This document shows positions 33,589 to 41,097 of a stretch of 64,000 nt of DNA, piece after piece. The notes beneath the pieces are model-generated. The model ran no database searches and had not been told where the DNA came from. It saw only the letters and a program-made list of their open reading frames with translations. This stretch comes from DASTPP01 sp035762175 (GTDB lineage: Bacteria; Myxococcota_A; Polyangia; Polyangiales; Polyangiaceae). Position 1 is the stretch's first letter; each line of letters begins with the position of its first letter. Location: positions 4,527 to 68,526 of the forward strand of contig DASTPP010000337.1 in the NCBI GenBank assembly GCA_035762175.1, read 5' to 3'. A program made the translations under genes and the position numbers.

Positions 33589-34526
33589 TGGCCGCCCCGG
33601 CCCCCGCGAGGCCAGCCCTCGAACGCTTCCTCGCGTGGTGGACGCCGCCCGCGCCCGCCGCCCGCCTCGCCTCCGTCCGCGTGCTCGTCGGCGTCTACGT
33701 GCTCGGCTACTTCGCGCTGCGCGCCCGGCACCTCGCCGCCGTCGCGCGCCTGCCCGAGGGGCAGTTCCGCCCCGTCGGGCTCGCCGCGCTCGCGCCCGCG
33801 CCCCTGCCCGCCCCGCTCGTGTACGCGTCCGTCGCCGCCGCCGCCCTCGCCGCCGTCGCCTTCGCGACCGGCTTTCGCTACCGCGTGACCGGCCCCCTCT
33901 TCGCCGCGCTTTTGCTCTGGGTGACGAGCTACCGCAACTCGTGGGGCATGATCTTCCACACCGACAACCTCGCCGTCGCCCACGTCCTGGTGCTCGGCCT
34001 CGCGCCCGCCGCCGACGCGCTCTCGCGCGACGCGGGCCGGCGCGGCGGGCCCCCGCCGCCCGACGGCCACCGCTACGGCTTCCCCCTCCGGCTGCTGTGC
34101 CTCATCACGGTCATCACGTACGTGCTCGCCGGCGTCGCCAAGGTCCGAAACGCCGGGCTCGGCTGGGCGGCGGGCGAGACGCTCCGCATCTGGATCGGCA
34201 TCGACAACCTGCGCAAGATGGAGCTCGGCGACCTCTACTCGCCGCTCGGCTTCGCCCTGCTACGCCACCCCTGGGTCTTCCCGCCGTTCGCCGCCTACAC
34301 GCTGCTCGTCGAGTTCGGCGCCCCGCTCGCGCTGCTCGGGGGGCGCCCGGCCAAGATCTGGTGCTGGTGCGCGTGGCTCTTCCACGCGGGGGTGCTCGCC
34401 TTCATGGGTATCCTGTTCGCCTACCCGCTTAGCGGCATCGCGTTCGCGCCCTTCTTCGGCGCCGAGCGCCTTACCCTGGGCCGGCGCCAGCCCCCCGACC
34501 CGCCCCCGCCGGACGTCACGCCCTGA
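33588..34526 (+). CDS. HTTM-domain membrane protein (vitamin K gamma-carboxylase-like)
   Basis: 312 aa. ATG 33,588 lies on the stop of the previous gene. Many membrane segments are visible, for example ASVRVLVGVYVLGYFALRA, LVYASVAAAALAAVAFATG, LLLWVTSYRNSWGMIFHTDN, LCLITVITYVLAGVAKVR, and AWLFHAGVLAFMGILFAYPL. The loop TSYRNSWGMIFHTDNLAVAH and the middle KVRNAGLGWAAGE fit HTTM domain proteins, which are distantly related to vitamin K-dependent carboxylase. Bacterial members have no proven activity. Together with its small partner it forms a two-gene unit. Confidence 0.7.
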   Translation: MAAPAPARPALERFLAWWTPPAPAARLASVRVLVGVYVLGYFALRARHLAAVARLPEGQFRPVGLAALAPAPLPAPLVYASVAAAALAAVAFATGFRYRVTGPLFAALLLWVTSYRNSWGMIFHTDNLAVAHVLVLGLAPAADALSRDAGRRGGPPPPDGHRYGFPLRLLCLITVITYVLAGVAKVRNAGLGWAAGETLRIWIGIDNLRKMELGDLYSPLGFALLRHPWVFPPFAAYTLLVEFGAPLALLGGRPAKIWCWCAWLFHAGVLAFMGILFAYPLSGIAFAPFFGAERLTLGRRQPPDPPPPDVTP

Positions 34527-34701
34527 GGCACGCCGGCGCGGCGTGCGGGTTCGCCACACCGCCGCCATGCGCCGGCGCCACGCCCGCGCCCGGCCTTCAG
34601 CTTTTCGAGCGCGGGCGCGGGGCGTTGGCACTCTTCGTGATCATGGAGACGCAGAACGACGTCTGGCGCGAGCGCAGACGCTCCAACTGCAAGGGTTCAC
34701 C

Positions 34702-35244
34702 ATGTCGGGGTCGAGAGCCCGTTTCCTTCTGTCGTTCGGCGCCTTCGTGGCCCTGCTCGGCGCCAGCTCGGCCGGCCGCGCCGAGCGGCCGCGGGCCTTT
34801 CGCGGCTCTTCGCTCCTGCAACTGACCGCCGCGCGCGAGGCGCTCGCGCCGGGCTCGTCGCGCAACTGGGGCCTTTCGTATCCCGTCGCCGACGAGACCT
34901 ACGCCGGGCCCTGGGCCTATTCGCCGCTCGCGCCCGTCCCGCCCCACGTCCCGGCCCGGGCCTTCGTTACGCCCTTCGAGCGTAACGGCGAGCGTAACCC
35001 CGCCGCCGCGCCCGGCGCCCCCGACCCCAACGCCCAGGCCCGGCAGACCGAGAGCATGCTGAGCCGCCTCGGCCCCGTCGGCATGCTGGCGAGCGTGCTC
35101 ATCCCGGCCGTGATGGCCTCCTCGAGCCATTCCGGCGCTGCTGGCTCGTCCGGCCGCGTCGCCCGCAACGACGTCAGCGCCCGCCTCGGCTTCGCCAAAC
35201 TGGGCCGCGGCTACGGCATCGTGCTGACGGGCCGCTTCTACTGA
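34702..35244 (+). CDS. Secreted hypothetical protein, 180 aa
   Basis: ATG 34,702 has AAGGG six bases upstream. The signal peptide is clear (RFLLSFGAFVALLGASSAGR AERPR). Residues 30-100 are polar with aromatic residues (NWGLSYPVADETYAGPWAYS); the middle is Pro-rich; a hydrophobic segment GPVGMLASVLIPAVMASSS follows. The C-terminus ends with a beta-like RLGFAKLGRGYGIVLTGRFY, where the last residues alternate hydrophobic and polar. A C-terminal aromatic suggests an outer-membrane or surface location. No family is recognised. Confidence 0.55.
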   Translation: MSGSRARFLLSFGAFVALLGASSAGRAERPRAFRGSSLLQLTAAREALAPGSSRNWGLSYPVADETYAGPWAYSPLAPVPPHVPARAFVTPFERNGERNPAAAPGAPDPNAQARQTESMLSRLGPVGMLASVLIPAVMASSSHSGAAGSSGRVARNDVSARLGFAKLGRGYGIVLTGRFY

Positions 35245-35724
35245 AGGCGGCGTCGCGCCCGGGGGCGGCCCTGCCGGCTCGCCGCGCCGCCCGCTCGCGG
35301 TCGCGCCCGCGACCCGAGTTTCGTACGGCTAGCCAAGAGCTAGCGGCGGGCGCCGTTCGAGGGGCGTCGGGGTGGCGCGAGGTGGGCGCGGGGCGCTTTG
35401 TCGAGCTCGGCCGCCCGCCCGGCGCCCGGCCGGGGTGGAGGCATCTTGCCCGCAGATTGAGGCATTTTGCCATCGAGCTCGAGGCACGTGGGGCGGGGCG
35501 ACGCCCGGCGTGAGGGTCGAGCCTGCGTCGGGGGGGCCTACCCGGGCTCCGGCGGCAATTGACGCGCTCGGGCACGGGCGTTGCTCCTCCGGACGGGAAA
35601 CAAGTCCCAGACGGCGCCGGCCCCCTGGAGGGGCGCCCTCGCGGGCGACGCGGGGCGGCCCCCTGGGGCGACGCGCCCAACGCAGCGCCCGCCGTACCGA
35701 TCTGTCCAAAAGGAGAAAAAGCCC
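35245..35724. other. Intergenic region with a short 21-bp spaced repeat
   Basis: No gene is convincing; open frames here are shadows. GAGGCATCTTGCC at 35,438 recurs as GAGGCATTTTGCC at 35,459, 21 bases apart (two helical turns), about 255-290 bases before the next start. The promoter of the alpha/beta hydrolase gene probably lies in the last 100 bases, where CCGTACCGATCTGTCCAAAA is relatively A/T-rich. Confidence 0.4.
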
Positions 35725-36696
35725 ATGCGAACCCTTCGCTTGCCCCACGTCCTCGGCGCCTTCGGCGCGGCCGATCGCCGCCGGGGCGAGTTGCGCAAGG
35801 CGATCGATGCCGACACGCACGTCATCGAGAGCGCCGACGCGGGCTCCATCGCGTATTATGCCGACCCGAGCGGCTCGGGCCCGGCGCTCGTCCTCGTCCA
35901 CAGCGTCAACGCGGCGGCCTCGTCGTACGAGGTGAAGCCCATCTTCGAGCACTTCCGGGGCACCCGCCCGGTCTACGCGCTCGACCTGCCGGGCTTCGGC
36001 CTGTCCGAGCGGGCCGACCGGGCCTACACGCCGCGGCTCTACGCGAGCGCCATCTTGCACGTCTTGCGGCAGGTGGCGGCCAAGGGCGGGCACCTGCTGG
36101 CGCTCTCGCTCAGCAGCGAGTTCGCCGCGCTCGCGGCGCTCGAGGCGCCCGAGCTCGTGCGCTCGCTGACGCTGATCGCGCCGACGGGCTTCGAGCGGCC
36201 GGGCAGCCGCCCGCTGGCCGAGCGCCTGCGGCTCGCGGTGGCCAAGGCGGCGGCGCTGCCGGGGCTCGGCCGGGCGCTCTTCGAGGGCGTGGTGCGGCGC
36301 CCGGTCATCGACTACTTCCTCCGCAAGGTGTTCGTCGGCGAGGTCGACCAGGGGCTCGCGCGCTACGCCTTCGAGACCGCGCACCGCCCCGGCGCCTGGC
36401 ACGCGCCGCGGGCGTTCCTGCGCGGCTCGCTCTTCACGCCCGACATCCGTGAGGCGTACGCGAGGCTGCGCGAGCCGGTGCTCGTGCTGCACGACCGCGA
36501 CCCGTACGGCGTCGCGGAGGAGATCGACGCCTTCGTGCGCGCGCACGGCAGCTGGCGCGCCCAGCGCGTCGGGCCGAGCCAGGGCATGCCGCAGTTCGAG
36601 CGCCCCGAGGCGACCTTCGGGGCGATCGAGACCTTCTTGCGCGACTCGGACGTGGCCGGCCAGGGCCACGGCGAAGAGGGCGCCCGCGCGGCCTGA
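35725..36696 (+). CDS. Alpha/beta-fold hydrolase, catalytic His apparently replaced
   Basis: 323 aa from ATG 35,725, selected by AAAAGGAG upstream. The fold is visible: SGPALVLVHSVNAAASSYEV (oxyanion loop), VYALDLPGFGLSERADRAYT, LLALSLSSEFAALAALEAPE with the nucleophile Ser in an unusual ALSLSSE elbow, and VLVLHDRDPYG with the acid Asp. The position where related proteins have GLPHFE reads GMPQFERPEATF, so the catalytic His seems to be Gln. The protein may therefore be inactive, or use another base. It has no signal peptide. Substrate unknown. Confidence 0.75.
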   Translation: MRTLRLPHVLGAFGAADRRRGELRKAIDADTHVIESADAGSIAYYADPSGSGPALVLVHSVNAAASSYEVKPIFEHFRGTRPVYALDLPGFGLSERADRAYTPRLYASAILHVLRQVAAKGGHLLALSLSSEFAALAALEAPELVRSLTLIAPTGFERPGSRPLAERLRLAVAKAAALPGLGRALFEGVVRRPVIDYFLRKVFVGEVDQGLARYAFETAHRPGAWHAPRAFLRGSLFTPDIREAYARLREPVLVLHDRDPYGVAEEIDAFVRAHGSWRAQRVGPSQGMPQFERPEATFGAIETFLRDSDVAGQGHGEEGARAA

Positions 36697-36720
36697 GGGG
36701 CCCCGGGGCCGCGGGGGCGC

Positions 36721-37572
36721 TCAGCCGGGCGCCCCCGCGGCGCGCGAGGCCGAGGCGAGATCGATCTGGCGCACCTCGGGCAGCGCCTCGCCGAGGAAGC
36801 GCCCGGCGACCTCGGCGAAGCCGCCCGGCAAGTCGGTCACGAGCACCTCGAGCGGCGCCCCGGCGGGGGCGGCGGCGGCGAGGCCCCGCTCGCCCAGAAA
36901 GCGCGCGACCTCGTCGGCGACGGCGCTCGCCGTGTCGATGACCTCGACGGGCGCGCCGGCGAGCGCCTCGGCCTCGGCGGCGATGACCGGCTTGAGCAGG
37001 GGGTAGTGCGTGCAGCCGAGCACGACGACGCGGGCGCCGGCGCGCACGAGCGGCTCGAGGTAGCGGCGCGCGGCCAGGCGCGGCACCTCGCCCTCGACCC
37101 AGCCCTCTTCGGCGAGCGGGACGAAGAGCGGGGCGGGGCGGGCGACGACCTCCGAGCGGGTGCTGAAGGCGGCGACCGAGCGCGGGTAGGCGCCCGAGGC
37201 GACGGTGCCGGGGGTGCCGAGCACGCCGATGACGCCGCCCCGGGCGCGCTCGACGGCGAGCCGGGCGCTCGGCTCGATGACGCCGAGCACGGGCAGGTCG
37301 AACTCGACCCGCAGCGCGTCGAGGGCGACCGAGCTGACGGTGCCGCACGCGACGACGAGCGCCTTGACCCCGCGCTCGACCAGCACGCGGGCGCAGCCCC
37401 GGGCGTAGCGCACGACGGTCTCGGCCGAGCGGGTGCCGTAGGGCACGCGCGCGGTGTCGCCGAGGTAAACGATGGCCTCGCCGGGCAGGCGCCGGCGCAG
37501 GGCCCCGACGACGGTGAGGCCGCCGAGGCCCGAATCGAAGACGCCGAGCGGCGCGTCGGCACGGGTGCGCAT
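36721..37572 (-). CDS. murI: Glutamate racemase
   Basis: 283 aa from ATG 37,572 (another ATG lies 18 bases upstream at 37,590). Makes D-glutamate for peptidoglycan. Core motifs: LGVFDSGLGGLTVVGALRRR with the substrate-binding Asp-Ser, IVYLGDTARVPYGTRS, ALVVACGTVSSVALDALR carrying the first catalytic Cys (the usual ACNT is ACGT here), PVLGVIEP, and VVVLGCTHYPLLKPVI with the second Cys. The Asn-to-Gly change next to the first Cys is unusual for MurI but the rest is standard. It converges with the alpha/beta hydrolase gene. Confidence 0.9.
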   Translation of the reverse strand: MRTRADAPLGVFDSGLGGLTVVGALRRRLPGEAIVYLGDTARVPYGTRSAETVVRYARGCARVLVERGVKALVVACGTVSSVALDALRVEFDLPVLGVIEPSARLAVERARGGVIGVLGTPGTVASGAYPRSVAAFSTRSEVVARPAPLFVPLAEEGWVEGEVPRLAARRYLEPLVRAGARVVVLGCTHYPLLKPVIAAEAEALAGAPVEVIDTASAVADEVARFLGERGLAAAAPAGAPLEVLVTDLPGGFAEVAGRFLGEALPEVRQIDLASASRAAGAPG

Positions 37573-37708
37573 GGGGAGCCGTGCGGGCATGGCAGAGCCC
37601 GGGCGCGTGGGCAACGGGCGCGTGATCCGACGGCGTCGGGGGCGGCCGCTCAGGCATCCGCGGGGTGGGCGCCCGACCGGCGGCCGGGCGCGCGAGCGGC
37701 GGCTGGGC

Positions 37709-37865
37709 GCCCTACCCGCAGGCGGGCGGGCGCGCCCGGCGGGGCGGCGATGCAGTCGATCTACGGCCCTACCCGCAGGCGGGCGGGCGCGCCCCACTGG
37801 GGCTGGGCTGTGGGTGGCGGGCGCCCTACCGGCGGCTGGGTGCGGGGGCGGCGGGCGGGCGCTTG
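37709..37865. repeat. GC-rich repeat units between murI and the kinase
   Basis: A unit CCCTACCCGCAGGCGGGCGG plus GCGCGCCC occurs at 37,710-37,737 and again at 37,767-37,794. A third, diverged copy (CCCTACCGGCGGCTGGGTGC) starts at 37,823, at the 3' end of the kinase gene. The period is about 57 bases. It belongs to the same class of intergenic GC minisatellites seen elsewhere in this window. Confidence 0.65.
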
Positions 37866-39319
37866 GGCGCGGCGCGCCGCGGCGGGGCCACCTTGGGGGC
37901 AGCAGGGGCAGCAGGGGCAGCAGGGGCGGCAAGGACGGCGGGAGTGGCGGGGGCCGACGGCGCGGGCTCGGGCGGGGCCGCCGCGGGCTCGGGCGGGGCG
38001 TCGTCACGGGCCCGGGGGGGTTCGGGCTCGGCGCGCTCGCCGAGCGCCCGGTCGGCCGGCGGCGCAGCCGGCGCGGCGGCGCGCTCGGCGGTCGCGCCCG
38101 GCAGCGCGGGGCCGGCGGGCGGCGAGAGCGCGCTCGCGGGCTCGTCGGCGGGCGCGCCCTTGGCGGGGCCGGAGCCGACGAGGTTGACGATGGCGGCGAG
38201 CGCCCCGAAGACGGCACCGAGGCCGCCGGCCCAGAGCCCGAGCCGGGGGCCGGCCGGGCCGGCCGGCGGGTGAGCGCCGAGGTCGGCGTCGACGTCGGCG
38301 ACCGACGCGAGCGACGAGCGCACGTCGGCCGAGAGGCGGCCCGAGGGCTCGACGGGGGCGGAGAGCGGCGAGGCCTCGGCGAGCGCGCGCAGCTCTTGGA
38401 GGAACTCGCGCTGGTCGGCCGGCCCGGTCGGCAGGCGGAGCTCGGCGGCGGCCTGGGCGAGGTCGTCGGCCATGGCGGCGGCGGACGGGTAGCGCTCGTC
38501 GCGGGCGCTCTGCACCGCGCGCTCGATGACGCGCAGCAGGGGCCCGGGCGTCTTCGGCGCGAGGGCGCTGAGCCGCTGGAACTGCCCCGCCATCGCCGCC
38601 CGCAGCACCTCGACGTCGCCGGTCTGGTCGTAGGCGCGGCGGCCGGTGATCATCTCGTGCAGCACGAGGCCGAGGGTGAAGATGTCGACGCGCCCGTCGA
38701 GATCTTCGCCCCGCGCCTGCTCGGGCGCGAGGTAGCGGAACTTGCCCTTGACCATGCCGTGGTCGGTCGAGGCGCTCTCGCCGTAGGCGCGGGCGAGGCC
38801 GAAGTCGAGCAGCTTGACCCGCCCGTCGTAGAGCACGAAGACGTTGTGCGGGCTCAGGTCGCGGTGCACGAGCCCGGCGAGCTTGCCGCTGTCGGCCGTG
38901 TAGGCGTGCGCGGCGTGCAGCGCCCGCGCCGCCTCGACGCCGACGCGGGCGACGAGCCCGAGCGGCAGCTTCTTGCCCGCGCCCGCGGCGAGGCGCAGCA
39001 TCTTGGCGACGTCGAGCCCCTCGAGGTACTCCATCACCATGAAGAGGCGCGTGCCGGCGCGCCCCGCGTCGTAGAGGCGCACGATGTTCGGGTGCTGCAG
39101 CCGCGCGAGGATGCGCGTCTCGCGCTCGAAGGCGGCGACGTGCTCGGGCGCGCGCTCGAGCTCGCTGCGGATGGTCTTGACGACCACGAGCCGCGCCGGC
39201 TGCCCCCGCCGCCGCTCGCGCGCGAGGTAGACCCGGCCCATGCCCCCCGTGTCGAGCACGCGCAAGAGCTCGTACGGGCCGATGGAACGGCGTAGTCGCA
39301 CGACCTCGAGAGTACACAA
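37826..39319 (-). CDS. Hanks-type Ser/Thr protein kinase with Pro/Ala tail
   Basis: 497 aa from TTG 39,319 (a GTG at 39,301 is an alternative). Kinase landmarks: LLRVLDTGGMGRVYLA (Gly loop), VVVKTI with Lys48, GLVHRDLSPHNVFVLYDG (catalytic HRD at 152-154), LLDFGLARAYG (DFG at 172-174) and FRYLAPEQARGEDLDGR. A membrane segment follows near residue 370 (LGLWAGGLGAVFGALAAIVN), and the last 110 residues are Pro/Ala-rich (AAPAAPAAPKVAPPRRAAPK), outside or between membranes. Such kinases are abundant in myxobacteria. The gene starts 186 bases from the divergent lexA gene. Confidence 0.93.
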   Translation of the reverse strand: MCTLEVVRLRRSIGPYELLRVLDTGGMGRVYLARERRRGQPARLVVVKTIRSELERAPEHVAAFERETRILARLQHPNIVRLYDAGRAGTRLFMVMEYLEGLDVAKMLRLAAGAGKKLPLGLVARVGVEAARALHAAHAYTADSGKLAGLVHRDLSPHNVFVLYDGRVKLLDFGLARAYGESASTDHGMVKGKFRYLAPEQARGEDLDGRVDIFTLGLVLHEMITGRRAYDQTGDVEVLRAAMAGQFQRLSALAPKTPGPLLRVIERAVQSARDERYPSAAAMADDLAQAAAELRLPTGPADQREFLQELRALAEASPLSAPVEPSGRLSADVRSSLASVADVDADLGAHPPAGPAGPRLGLWAGGLGAVFGALAAIVNLVGSGPAKGAPADEPASALSPPAGPALPGATAERAAAPAAPPADRALGERAEPEPPRARDDAPPEPAAAPPEPAPSAPATPAVLAAPAAPAAPAAPKVAPPRRAAPKRPPAAPAPSRR

Positions 39320-39412
39320 TCTGCCGGCGCGCCGCGAGTCTATCGCTATCTTCGTGCCGGGCCGGGGCCCGCCCCGAGCGCGTTTGCGGGCTTGTGCGAA
39401 AAGGCGGCACAG

Positions 39413-39499
39413 CCGCTCACCCGTTCAGGGCCGCCCGGCCAAGCGCCCGCCGCCCGTTCAGGGCCCCGCCTTGACAAGGGGACACCCGTTCAGTAGAGT
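39413..39499 (+). promoter_or_regulatory. lexA promoter with three LexA-box-like repeats
   Basis: CCCGTTCAG occurs at 39,420, 39,453 and 39,485 (spacing 33 and 32 bases, about three turns). The first fits the published Myxococcus LexA box well (CCGCTCACCCGTTCAGG at 39,413); the others match mainly in the right half. TTGACA at 39,471-39,476, a 17-base spacer and TAGAGT at 39,494-39,499 form a strong sigma-70 promoter. The third box lies inside the spacer, so LexA bound there would block RNA polymerase. Only six bases separate the -10 box from the ATG, so the message may have no leader. Confidence 0.8.
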
Positions 39500-39505
39500 T
39501 GCGCC

Positions 39506-40147
39506 ATGCGTGGCCTGACCCCGAGGCAGCAGCAGGTGCTCGAGTTCATCCGCTCGTCGATCCGCGAGCGAGGCTACCCGCCCACGTTGCGCGAGATCGG
39601 GCAGCATATGGGTATCCGATCGACCAATGGGGTCAACGACCACCTGCGGGCGCTCGAGCACAAGGGCTACCTGACGCGCGAAGACATGAAGTCGCGCTCG
39701 CTGCGGCCGACCGACCTGGCCGTGGCGAACGGGGCGCGCTCGTCGGGCGAGAGCGACGTGCTCGACGTGCAGATCCTCGGCCGCGTCGCCGCCGGCATCC
39801 CGATCTTGGCCGACGAGAACGTTATCGACAGCGTGCGCATCTCGCGCGAGATGGTCGGCGGCGGCCGCGAGGTGTTCGGCCTGCGGGTCAGCGGCGACTC
39901 GATGATCGAGGCGGGCATCTTGAACGGCGATTACATCTTCGTCCGCAAGACGCTCACGGCCAAGCGGGGCGACATCGTCGTGGCCCTCATCGGCGAAGAG
40001 GCGACGGTCAAGTACTACTTCCCCGAGAAAGATTATATTCGCTTCCAGCCCGCCAATGCGTCGATGGCCCCCATCCTGGTCCGCGCCTCCGACTTCCGGC
40101 CGACCATGCTGCTCGGCACCGTCGTCGGCATCTTCCGCAAGATCTAG
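39506..40147 (+). CDS. lexA: LexA repressor / SOS-response autoprotease
   Basis: 213 aa. Residues 1-65 form the winged helix-turn-helix (GLTPRQQQVLEFIRSSIRER, TLREIGQHMGIRSTNGVNDH). The peptidase S24 part has the cleavage bond Ala96-Gly97 in GRVAAGIP, Ser132 in VSGDSMIEAGIL and Lys169 in EATVKYYFP. The length and order match other LexA proteins. No ribosome site is seen before the ATG, and the promoter's -10 box ends six bases upstream, so translation may start on a leaderless message. LexA would repress itself through the upstream boxes and be inactivated when RecA filaments form. Confidence 0.95.
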   Translation: MRGLTPRQQQVLEFIRSSIRERGYPPTLREIGQHMGIRSTNGVNDHLRALEHKGYLTREDMKSRSLRPTDLAVANGARSSGESDVLDVQILGRVAAGIPILADENVIDSVRISREMVGGGREVFGLRVSGDSMIEAGILNGDYIFVRKTLTAKRGDIVVALIGEEATVKYYFPEKDYIRFQPANASMAPILVRASDFRPTMLLGTVVGIFRKI

Positions 40148-40652
40148 GGGCGCCCTCGCGGCCTGCCTGGGCCTCGCCGCCCTCGCCTCGCCGCTCGCCG
40201 GCTGCGGCAACCTCGGCTACGCCCGGCACGCCGCCCGCGCCTCCGAAAAGCTCGCGATCGCCCGGCGCTCCGGCGCCGCCGAGTCGGCCCCCTACGAGAC
40301 AACGCTCGCCGAAGCGTACCTGCGCAAGGCCGCCGAAGAGGCCGCCGAAGCCGAGTACGAGCACGCCTCCGACCTGGCGCGCGACGCCGAACGCCTCGCC
40401 GATCAGGTCTTGCACAAGGCGTCCGGCGCGCCCTTACCCCCCGCGCCCGAGCGGTTCGTAGCGCCCGCCGGCCCCGCGGGGGCGGCGCTCGGGGCGCGCT
40501 GGTGTATGAACGGGCTCGGTGCCTTCGCCCCTCCCCCGCCCTGCCCCCCGGCGGCTGCGCTGCCCGCACCTCGCCCTCGCGCTCGCCCTCGCGGCGGTGC
40601 CCTCGCTCGCGGCGTGCACGCCGACCTCGGCCCTGCGCGCCGAGATCCGTGA
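40056..40652 (+). CDS. DUF4398-like lipoprotein, first copy (start uncertain)
   Basis: The convincing part runs from LAACLGLAALASPLAGCGNL (lipobox, Cys) through YARHAARASEKLAIARRSG, TTLAEAYLRKAAEEAAEAEY and EHASDLARDAERLADQVLHK. This is the DUF4398 pattern: a lipid-anchored helical hairpin with Ala-rich repeats, often encoded near OmpA-like proteins. The only ATG in frame, 40,056, lies 92 bases inside lexA; the real start may be a rare codon nearer 40,150. The C-terminal 60 residues (PPPPCPPAAALPAPRPRARP) overlap the next gene and may be read-through. Confidence 0.5.
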   Translation: MRRWPPSWSAPPTSGRPCCSAPSSASSARSRGALAACLGLAALASPLAGCGNLGYARHAARASEKLAIARRSGAAESAPYETTLAEAYLRKAAEEAAEAEYEHASDLARDAERLADQVLHKASGAPLPPAPERFVAPAGPAGAALGARWCMNGLGAFAPPPPCPPAAALPAPRPRARPRGGALARGVHADLGPARRDP

Positions 40653-41028
40653 GGTCGGGGGTGATATGCAGGCGGCGCGGCGACAAGGCGCGCTGCGTTG
40701 CGCGCCCCGCGAGCTCGCCCTGGCCGAAGCCAACCACCGCTTTGCCTTGATCGAGCTCGACCAGGGGTCGCTCGGCCGGGCTCGTACGCACCTGCGGGTG
40801 GCGTCGTTGCATGCCCAGGCGGCCCTCGCGCGGGTGAGTGGGCGGCGCTGTGGGGGGGCGCGACCGGCGGCGAGCGGGCCGAGCGCGGGGTCGAGCCCGA
40901 TGCCCCCGGCGGCCCCGATGGTTCCGGCGGCCTCGGGGGGCCCGACGGCCCCGGCAACTCAGGCGCCCCCCGCGGCCCCGGCGCCGCCGGTGCCCTCGCG
41001 TTCGGAGGGCGGCCCGAAGGGGGGGTAG
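40519..41028 (+). CDS. DUF4398-like lipoprotein, second copy
   Basis: 169 aa from GTG 40,519. The signal ends ALALALAAVPSLAAC, a lipobox with Cys near residue 33. The mature part reads TPTSALRAEIREVGGDMQAA, RRQGALRCAPRELALAEANH and LGRARTHLRVASLHAQAALA, a helical repeat like DUF4398. Residues from about 120 on are Pro/Ala/Gly-rich (PMPPAAPMVPAASGGPTAPA) and disordered. It overlaps the end of the first copy in another frame. The two probably arose by duplication. Role in the envelope unknown. Confidence 0.65.
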   Translation: MPSPLPRPAPRRLRCPHLALALALAAVPSLAACTPTSALRAEIREVGGDMQAARRQGALRCAPRELALAEANHRFALIELDQGSLGRARTHLRVASLHAQAALARVSGRRCGGARPAASGPSAGSSPMPPAAPMVPAASGGPTAPATQAPPAAPAPPVPSRSEGGPKGG

Positions 41029-41097
41029 CCCGAGGCGGCGGGGTTCGGGGGCGTTGACCCCTCCCCTTGCCCTAGGGTTCAGAGTAAACAGACGACC

